Position numbers and translations under genes: made by a program. Below the pieces are notes generated by a model. That model was not told the DNA's origin. It made no database searches and saw only the letters and a program-made list of their open reading frames with translations. Source: Solobacterium sp. UBA636 (GTDB taxonomy: Bacteria; Bacillota_I; Bacilli_A; Erysipelotrichales; Erysipelotrichaceae). Taken from it: DNA of 6,267 nucleotides. Each line of letters starts with the position of its first letter. The stretch's first letter is position 1. Location of the stretch: contig DBOW01000010.1 of NCBI GenBank assembly GCA_002299675.1, positions 1 to 6,267 of the forward strand, written 5' to 3'. Of the stretch, positions 1-4,858 are shown piece after piece.

Positions 1-18
1 AATGTTTAGATTTTGTTG

Positions 19-27
19 TAATATAAA
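19..27 (+). promoter_or_regulatory. possible -10 region of the leuS T-box transcript
   Basis: Two overlapping -10-like hexamers are visible, TAATAT (19-24) and TATAAA (22-27). Either would start transcription at about 31-34, just before the first base pairs of T-box stem I (38-42). The matching -35 box would lie at or beyond the left edge of the window, so it cannot be judged. The position is sensible but the sequence support is weak. Confidence 0.3.
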
Positions 28-37
28 TGAGTAGTCT

Positions 38-211
38 TTAGAAGCAGTAGCTGTAAGAGGGTTTATAGAGAGTCATCGGCTGGTGTAAGGTGATAGTCTT
101 AAGCAGTGAACTTGTCTAATGTAATGGCTAAGCGTTGTCTCGCGATAAGAGAATTGAGTAAGAAATTAAGGTGGTACCGCGCATTAAGCGCCCTTTGTAT
201 GCACCTTTTTT
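38..211 (+). promoter_or_regulatory. T-box riboswitch, leucine-specific, controlling leuS
   Basis: This leader RNA binds uncharged tRNA-Leu and lets transcription continue into leuS when charged tRNA is scarce. Stem I has a basal helix TTAGA/TCTAA (38-42 with 115-119). Its specifier loop has AGTA (46-49) facing GAA (108-110), then CTT (111-113), a Leu codon, followed by the usual purine. A middle helix CTGT/GCAG (51-54 with 103-106) leads to a distal hairpin TCATC/GGTGA (73-77 with 89-93), whose loop carries the conserved GGCTGGTG motif. TCTC/GAGA (138-141 with 149-152) could be a stem III. The canonical T-box AAGGTGGTACCGCG is at 168-181. The antiterminator is AAGG/CCTT (168-171 with 192-195) and GCGC/GCGC (179-182 with 188-191), enclosing the bulge TGGTACC. 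Bulge bases TGGT complement an ACCA tRNA end, matching the A73 discriminator of both tRNA-Leu genes in this window. The pairings were worked out by eye. Confidence 0.93.
168..211 (+). terminator. T-box intrinsic terminator upstream of leuS
   Basis: AAGGTG (168-173) pairs with CACCTT (202-207). GTAC (174-177) then pairs with GTAT (197-200), with G201 bulged, and the inner GCGC/GCGC helix (179-182 with 188-191) caps it. A T run starts at 206. The outer arm uses the same AAGG that the antiterminator pairs with CCTT at 192-195, so the two folds exclude each other. This is the classic T-box termination switch. Confidence 0.87.
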
Positions 212-218
212 ATTTTTC

Positions 219-224
219 AGGGGG
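219..224 (+). promoter_or_regulatory. leuS ribosome binding site
   Basis: AGGGGG lies four bases before ATG 229 and just after the T-box terminator tract. It fixes the leuS start at 229. The reading frame is open further upstream to a GTG at 106, but that extension runs through the T-box RNA, and its start lies in the specifier loop. It is not protein coding. Confidence 0.7.
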
Positions 225-228
225 TTTT

Positions 229-2625
229 ATGGCTTACAATTATCAGGAAATTGAGAAGAAGTGGCAGAAGTTCTGGGAAGATAATAATACTTTCTATACT
301 GATACGCACGATTTTTCTAAACCTAAGTATTATGTTCTGGATATGTTCCCATATCCATCTGGTGTTGGTCTGCATGCAGGTCATCCAGAGGGTTATACCG
401 CAACTGATGTTATTGCGCGTATGAAGAGAATGCAGGGGTTTAATGTTCTGCATCCAATGGGTTTTGACTCTTTTGGATTACCGGCTGAGCAGTATGCGAT
501 TCAGACTGGCAATCATCCAGAGGGATTTACGAAGAAGAATATTGATCATTTTATTGAGCAGTTGAAGTCTCTGGGTTTTTCTTACGACTGGGACAAGATG
601 GTTTCGACTTCTGATCCAGATTTTTATAAGTGGACCCAGTGGATTTTCATCAGATTATTTAAAGATGGCTATGCCAGATGTGTAGAAATGCCAGTTAACT
701 GGTGTGAGGAACTGGGTACGGTTCTGGCCAATGATGAGGTAATTGATGGAAAGAGTGAAAGAGGAGGCTATCCGGTAATCCGTAAGAATATGAAGCAGTG
801 GATTATGGATATTCCAGCTTTTGCGGAGACACTGCTTGAAAATCTTAATGATATCGACTGGCCAGAGTCAACCAAGGAGATGCAGAGAAACTGGATTGGT
901 AAGTCTATTGGTGCTCAGGTTGATTTTAAGGTAAAGGATACTGATGAGAAGTTTACTGTCTTTACTACCAGATGCGATACTTTATTTGGTGCTACATATT
1001 GTGTATTATCACCTGAACATCCTTTAGTAGATAAGATTGTAAGTGCTGAGCAGAAGGAAGCAGTTGAGGCTTATAAGAAGCAGTGTGCAACCAAGTCTGA
1101 GATGGAAAGAACTGAGCTGAACAAGGACAAGACCGGTGTGTTTACTGGTGCCTATGCGATTAATCCGGTTAATGATAAGGCAATTCCAGTCTGGATCAGT
1201 GACTATGTGTTAATGGGCTATGGTACAGGTGCCATTATGGCAGTTCCAGCCCACGATGAAAGAGACTACGCTTTTGCGAAGAAGTTTGGTATTGATATTA
1301 TTCAGGTACTTGAAGGCGGAGATATAAGCAAGGAAGCCTATACTGAGGATGGTGTTCATATCAACTCTGGTTTCCTTGATGGATTAGGCAAGCAGGAAGC
1401 TATTGATAAGATGATTGCCTGGCTTGAGGAAAAGGGTTTAGGTACTAAGAAGGTTAACTACCGTATCAGGGAATGGATTTTTGCCAGACAGCGTTACTGG
1501 GGTGAGCCTATTCCGGTAATTCATTATGAGGATGGTACAATCGGTGTTCTGGATGATGGAGATCTGCCTTTAATTCTTCCAGAGCTTGAGGACTATGGTC
1601 CAAGTAAGACTGGTGCACCACTTGATAAGGCAACGGACTGGGTTAATATTGAATATAAGGGCAAGAAGGGCAAAAGAGAGACTTCAACTATGCCAGGTTC
1701 GGCTGGTTCAAGCTGGTACTTCTTGAGATATATTGATCCGCACAATAATAATGAGCTGGCTGATAAGGAACTGTTACAGCACTGGATGCCGGTAGATCTT
1801 TATGTTGGTGGTCCTGAGCATGCGGTTGGACATCTGCTTTATTCCAGAATGTGGAACAACTATCTGTATGACAAGGGTATTTCACCAGTTAAGGAACCAT
1901 TCAAGAAGCTGGTTCATCAGGGTTATATTCTGGGTGAAAACGGCATTAAGATGGGTAAGAGATATCCTGAGTACGTTGTGAATCCAAGCGATATAGTAAG
2001 AGATTATGGTGCCGATACTTTAAGGCTCTATGAGATGTTTATGGGACCTCTGCAGGCTGATAAGCCATGGTCTTCTCAGGGAATTGAGGGAACCAAGAAG
2101 TGGCTTGACCGTGTATGGCGTTTAGTGGTGGAGATGCCTGATAAGCAGTCTGACACCAATGATGGAATGCTGGACTACAGTTATAACTTCATGGTACAGA
2201 AGGTTACAAGGGATATAGAAAATCTCGATCTCAATACCGCTATTTCCCAGATGATGATTTTCATCAATGACTGTTACAAGGCTGAGAAGATTTATAAGCC
2301 ATATCTGGTTGATTTTGTACAGATGTTATCTTGTTTCGCTCCTCATATCGGTAATGAGATGTATGAGATACTTACTGGAAAAACTGATCTGGCTTATAGA
2401 AAGTGGCCGGTATGTGATGAGTCGAAGCTTGTGAAGGCTGAAAAAGAAATTGTTGTTCAGGTAAACGGCAAGGTTAGGGCAAAGTTTAATATTTCTTCAG
2501 ATGCTTCAGATGATGAGATTTATAATGAGGCTCTTAAGCAGGAAAATGTTCTCAAGTTTATTGATGGCAAACAGATTAAGAAGCATTTCATTATTAAATC
2601 TAAGATGGTTAATATTGTAATATAG
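229..2625 (+). CDS. leuS: leucyl-tRNA synthetase (EC 6.1.1.4)
   Basis: This cytosolic class Ia synthetase attaches leucine to tRNA-Leu using ATP and removes misacylated amino acids at a second site. The product is 798 residues, close to the usual bacterial length of about 800. The N-terminal Rossmann fold carries the HIGH signature as HAGH (49-52). The CP1 editing domain shows the threonine-rich TTRCDT (246-251) and VPAHDERDY (339-347), with Asp343 and Asp346 matching the conserved editing-site aspartates. The ARQRYWGEPIP segment (419-429) marks the return to the catalytic core. The KMSKS loop reads KMGKR (574-578), keeping both lysines that flank the variable positions. The anticodon-binding helical domain follows, and the C-terminal domain contains VQVNGKVRAK (743-752). 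The start at ATG 229 follows a good ribosome binding site and gives the normal LeuRS N-terminus. Expression should be controlled by the T-box leader. A terminator lies 6 bases past the stop, so the gene is probably monocistronic. Confidence 0.97.
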   Translation: MAYNYQEIEKKWQKFWEDNNTFYTDTHDFSKPKYYVLDMFPYPSGVGLHAGHPEGYTATDVIARMKRMQGFNVLHPMGFDSFGLPAEQYAIQTGNHPEGFTKKNIDHFIEQLKSLGFSYDWDKMVSTSDPDFYKWTQWIFIRLFKDGYARCVEMPVNWCEELGTVLANDEVIDGKSERGGYPVIRKNMKQWIMDIPAFAETLLENLNDIDWPESTKEMQRNWIGKSIGAQVDFKVKDTDEKFTVFTTRCDTLFGATYCVLSPEHPLVDKIVSAEQKEAVEAYKKQCATKSEMERTELNKDKTGVFTGAYAINPVNDKAIPVWISDYVLMGYGTGAIMAVPAHDERDYAFAKKFGIDIIQVLEGGDISKEAYTEDGVHINSGFLDGLGKQEAIDKMIAWLEEKGLGTKKVNYRIREWIFARQRYWGEPIPVIHYEDGTIGVLDDGDLPLILPELEDYGPSKTGAPLDKATDWVNIEYKGKKGKRETSTMPGSAGSSWYFLRYIDPHNNNELADKELLQHWMPVDLYVGGPEHAVGHLLYSRMWNNYLYDKGISPVKEPFKKLVHQGYILGENGIKMGKRYPEYVVNPSDIVRDYGADTLRLYEMFMGPLQADKPWSSQGIEGTKKWLDRVWRLVVEMPDKQSDTNDGMLDYSYNFMVQKVTRDIENLDLNTAISQMMIFINDCYKAEKIYKPYLVDFVQMLSCFAPHIGNEMYEILTGKTDLAYRKWPVCDESKLVKAEKEIVVQVNGKVRAKFNISSDASDDEIYNEALKQENVLKFIDGKQIKKHFIIKSKMVNIVI

Positions 2626-2631
2626 TTTAAC

Positions 2632-2661
2632 GAGATATCGGTTTATGCTGATATCTCTTTT
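2632..2661 (+). terminator. intrinsic terminator of leuS
   Basis: A perfect 8-bp stem GAGATATC/GATATCTC (2632-2639 with 2650-2657) has a 10-base loop and is followed by TTTT. The stem is AT-rich and the T run is short, so it may be leaky. Its position directly after the leuS stop supports the call. Confidence 0.75.
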
Positions 2662-2702
2662 GCTATAATAAGCATTAATATTGAGGAATTTATTATGCAG
2701 AT

Positions 2703-2731
2703 AAAAAAAGTTCAGATTATTCTGAACTTTT
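2703..2731 (-). terminator. intrinsic terminator of the tRNA-Leu pair
   Basis: An 11-bp perfect inverted repeat (2706-2716 with 2721-2731) has a 4-base loop. It begins 7 bases past the CCA end of the CAG tRNA. Read on the minus strand it ends in a run of seven T (2709 down to 2703). The plus-strand side also has T-rich sequence (2728-2736), so it could back up leuS termination from the other direction. Confidence 0.87.
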
Positions 2732-2738
2732 ATTTTCC

Positions 2739-2822
2739 TGGTGCACCAGACAAGACTCGAACTTGCACGATCATCTCACATGCGCCTGAAGCATGCGCGT
2801 CTACCATTTCCGCCACTAGTGC
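2739..2822 (-). tRNA. tRNA-Leu (anticodon CAG, reads CUG)
   Basis: The 84-nt minus-strand gene has an encoded CCA end (2741-2739). The acceptor stem is GCACTAG/CTGGTGC with discriminator A73. The anticodon stem CATGC/GCATG encloses loop TTCAGGC, giving anticodon CAG. The T arm is GCAAG, loop TTCGAGT, CTTGT. The leucine D-arm pattern GGTAGAC and an extended variable region (TGAGATGATCGT) identify a class II tRNA. The variable arm pairs poorly, with two base pairs and a G/A mismatch where its neighbour has three pairs. It is the second gene of a tandem pair, with a 10-base spacer from the GAG tRNA. Confidence 0.97.
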
Positions 2823-2832
2823 AGTATCAATA

Positions 2833-2916
2833 TGGTGCGCTAGACAAGATTTGAACTTGCACGGTGTAACCACACGCCCCTCAAGCGTGCGCGTCTACCA
2901 GTTCCGCCACTAGCGC
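2833..2916 (-). tRNA. tRNA-Leu (anticodon GAG, reads CUU/CUC)
   Basis: The 84-nt minus-strand gene has an encoded CCA end (2835-2833). Acceptor arms GCGCTAG/CTAGCGC pair perfectly and the discriminator is A73. Anticodon stem CACGC/GCGTG encloses loop TTGAGGG, giving anticodon GAG. The variable arm is a clean 3-bp stem GGT/ACC with loop TAC. The T arm is GCAAG, loop TTCAAAT, CTTGT. It is very similar to the adjacent CAG tRNA, consistent with tandem duplication. It is the first gene of the minus-strand unit, and its 5' end lies about two bases from the predicted transcription start. Its anticodon can pair with the CUU specifier of the leuS T-box through a wobble pair. Confidence 0.97.
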
Positions 2917-2924
2917 ATGTCATT

Positions 2925-2954
2925 ATTATATAAAAAAATATTTGAAAATTTCAA
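2925..2954 (-). promoter_or_regulatory. promoter of the tRNA-Leu pair
   Basis: On the minus strand there is a -35 TTGAAA (2954-2949), an 18-bp AT-rich spacer and a perfect -10 TATAAT (2930-2925). The expected start is near 2918, leaving only about two bases ahead of the mature tRNA 5' end at 2916. Confidence 0.65.
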
Positions 2955-2968
2955 GATTGTTGTATAAT
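2942..2968 (+). promoter_or_regulatory. promoter of typA
   Basis: On the plus strand there is a -35 TTGAAA (2942-2947), a short 15-bp spacer and a perfect -10 TATAAT (2963-2968). The predicted start falls at about 2975-2977, on or next to the typA ATG at 2977, so no leader with a ribosome binding site is made. Its -35 box is one arm of the palindrome TTGAAA-A-TTTCAA (2942-2954). The other arm is the -35 box of the tRNA promoter. Confidence 0.55.
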
Positions 2969-2976
2969 TTTTGCGT

Positions 2977-4806
2977 ATGGAATTCAGAAAGATTATTAAC
3001 GTGGCAGTAATTGCCCATGTAGATGCTGGAAAATCAACGCTTGTTGATGCATTTTTAGCTCAGTCACATGTATTTAATGAACACGATGAAGTGGTTGATT
3101 GTGTAATGGACTCAAACGATCTTGAAAGGGAAAGGGGTATTACGATTTATTCTAAGAACTGTTCAATCAACTATCTTGACTATAAGATTAATATTGTCGA
3201 TACACCAGGACATGCTGATTTTTCAAGTGAGGTTGAAAGAATCATCAAGACGGTTGATACCGTTATTCTGCTGGTAGATTCCAGTGAGGGTCCTATGCCT
3301 CAGACACGTTTTGTCTTAAAGAAGTCTCTGGAGGCTGGTTTATGTCCTATTCTTTTAATCAACAAGATCGATAAGAAGGATGCCAGAGTCAATGAGGTTA
3401 TTGATGAGGTTTATGAGCTTTTCTTAGATCTTGATGCCAATGATGCTCAGCTGGATTTCCCTATTCTTTATGGAATTGCCAGAGACGGTATTGTCCGTTA
3501 TGATATGAATGATACAAATGAGGATATTAATCCTTTATTTGAGACTATTGTGAAGCATGTTGAGCCTTATCCAAATCTGATGGATAAAAAGGTAAAGATG
3601 CAGGTAAGTGCCCTGGCCTATGATGACTATATTGGAAGAATTGGTATTGGCCGTGTCTATGAGGGTGTTATCAAGAGTAATGTTATGGTTACAGTCTGCG
3701 ATGCTGATCAGAAGAAGCAGGATAGAAAGATTGCCAACCTTTATCATTACGAGGGTTTAAACAAGGTTGCGGTTAACGAGGCACAGTGTGGCGATATTGT
3801 GCTGATTTCCGGAATTGAGAATATTGAAATCGGTGATACTATCTGTGAGCTGGGTACTGTTGATCCAATGCCTCAGATTGATATTGAGGAGCCAACTCTT
3901 TCCATGAACTTTATGGTAAATACTTCACCATTCCAGGGAAAAAGCGGCAAGTATGTTACATCAAGAAATATTCGTGACAGACTGCACAGAGAACTTGAGG
4001 TTAATGTTGGTTTGAGAGTTGAGGATACTGATTCTACGGATACTTTCAAGGTATCGGGAAGAGGTGAGCTTCATTTATCGATATTGCTGGAGAATATGCG
4101 CCGTGAGGGCTATGAAGTGGCAGTATCTCGTCCACAGGTTATCATGAAGACCATCAATCATGAGCTTTGTGAGCCTATTGAGGAAGTTATCTGTTCAGTG
4201 CCTAATGAGTATTCTGGTACTGTCATTAATAAGCTTAATTTAAGAAAGGGTCAGATGATTGATATTCAGGATGAGGGTTCTTATACCAGAATTATTTATC
4301 ATTCACCTACAAGAGGTTTAATGGGCTTCAGATCTGAGTTTATCAATGATACCAAGGGTGAGGGTGTACTGGTACGTAAGTTTATCGAATATGCACCTTT
4401 CAAGGGTGAAATTCCGCAAAGAAACTGTGGTGTACTTATTTCCTGTGATTCAGGCAAGGCAATGACCTATGCTTTATGGAATATTCAGGAAAGAGGCCAG
4501 CTGTTTATCGGTGCCGGCACTGAGGTTTATGAGGGTATGATCATCGGCAAGTGTTCTAAGGATATGGATATGGAAGTAAATCCAATCAAGAACAAGAAGA
4601 TGACCGCTGTCAGATCTACCGGCAATGATGAGGCTATGAAGCTGGTTCCACCAAAGATTATGTCTTTAGAGGAAGCTCTGGAATTTATTAATGATGATGA
4701 ACTGGTGGAAATTACACCAGATGATATACGTCTTAGAAAGAGATACTTAACTAATCTTGACAGAAGACGTCATATGCGTGAAGTAAATAAGGCTCAGGAT
4801 GAATAA
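2977..4806 (+). CDS. typA: translational GTPase TypA/BipA
   Basis: TypA is an EF-G-like GTPase that binds the ribosome and is linked to stress or cold adaptation and 50S subunit assembly. The product has 609 residues, normal for the family. The G domain shows G1 AHVDAGKST (13-21), G2 RGIT (53-56), G3 DTPGH (75-79) and G4 NKID (129-132). The usual G5 SA position reads YGIARDG (165-171). The beta-barrel domain follows (about 205-300), then an EF-G-like domain with VSGRGELHLSILLENMRREG (359-378). The TypA-specific C-terminal region has GTEVYEGMIIG (514-524) and DDELVEITP (573-581), which separates it from EF-G, LepA and tetracycline-protection proteins. G1 differs from the HVDHGKTT that I know for most TypA proteins. 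ATG 2977 is chosen because homologues begin a few residues before the AHVD motif. A TTG at 2971 is in frame but abuts the -10 box. No Shine-Dalgarno sequence precedes either, so a leaderless mRNA is inferred. Confidence 0.96.
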   Translation: MEFRKIINVAVIAHVDAGKSTLVDAFLAQSHVFNEHDEVVDCVMDSNDLERERGITIYSKNCSINYLDYKINIVDTPGHADFSSEVERIIKTVDTVILLVDSSEGPMPQTRFVLKKSLEAGLCPILLINKIDKKDARVNEVIDEVYELFLDLDANDAQLDFPILYGIARDGIVRYDMNDTNEDINPLFETIVKHVEPYPNLMDKKVKMQVSALAYDDYIGRIGIGRVYEGVIKSNVMVTVCDADQKKQDRKIANLYHYEGLNKVAVNEAQCGDIVLISGIENIEIGDTICELGTVDPMPQIDIEEPTLSMNFMVNTSPFQGKSGKYVTSRNIRDRLHRELEVNVGLRVEDTDSTDTFKVSGRGELHLSILLENMRREGYEVAVSRPQVIMKTINHELCEPIEEVICSVPNEYSGTVINKLNLRKGQMIDIQDEGSYTRIIYHSPTRGLMGFRSEFINDTKGEGVLVRKFIEYAPFKGEIPQRNCGVLISCDSGKAMTYALWNIQERGQLFIGAGTEVYEGMIIGKCSKDMDMEVNPIKNKKMTAVRSTGNDEAMKLVPPKIMSLEEALEFINDDELVEITPDDIRLRKRYLTNLDRRRHMREVNKAQDE

Positions 4807-4823
4807 AACATTCTGAGTTTTTT
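4793..4823 (+). terminator. intrinsic terminator overlapping the typA 3' end
   Basis: A 9-bp stem with one G-T pair (4793-4801 with 4809-4817) has a 7-base loop and is followed by six T (4818-4823). The 5' arm lies in the last codons of typA and the TAA stop (4804-4806) sits in the loop. It separates typA from the next gene. Confidence 0.82.
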
Positions 4824-4824
4824 A

Positions 4825-4852
4825 CTTTCAGTTCAGATAAGTCTGTTACAAT
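4825..4852 (+). promoter_or_regulatory. extended -10 promoter of the glycosyltransferase gene
   Basis: TACAAT (4847-4852) is preceded by TG plus one base (4844-4846), an extended -10 element. The best -35 candidate is poor: CTTTCA (4825-4830), 16-bp spacer. The predicted start is at about 4859, the A of the ATG. A small inverted repeat CAGA-N4-TCTG (4834-4845) lies in the spacer. Confidence 0.5.
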
Positions 4853-4858
4853 AAAACT

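Noticed and set aside
106..228. In-frame upstream extension of leuS from a GTG at 106
   Set aside because: It runs through the T-box specifier loop, antiterminator and terminator, and the added 41 residues do not resemble a LeuRS N-terminus. ATG 229 has a ribosome binding site and the normal family start.
217..453. Minus-strand open frame opposite leuS
   Set aside because: It overlaps a strongly supported gene in another frame, has no recognisable protein features and no ribosome binding site. The same reasoning applies to minus-strand frames at 1688-1885, 3535-3747 and 4888-5115.
2664..2669. Perfect TATAAT on the plus strand after the leuS terminator
   Set aside because: There is no -35 box at 16-18 bp and no plus-strand gene downstream before the convergent tRNAs, so it is probably chance in AT-rich sequence.
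2695..2913. Plus-strand open frame of 72 codons starting after a GAGGAA site
   Set aside because: It lies antisense to the tRNA terminator and both tRNA-Leu genes. Its peptide is the typical false product of reverse-strand tRNA sequence.
2739..2916. tRNA pair as a possible integration (attB) site
   Set aside because: No integrase, no repeated tRNA fragment and no foreign-looking segment are visible in the window.
2971..2976. TTG at 2971 as the typA start
   Set aside because: It lies directly behind the -10 box, where transcription has not yet begun, and adds only two residues. ATG 2977 fits the family start.
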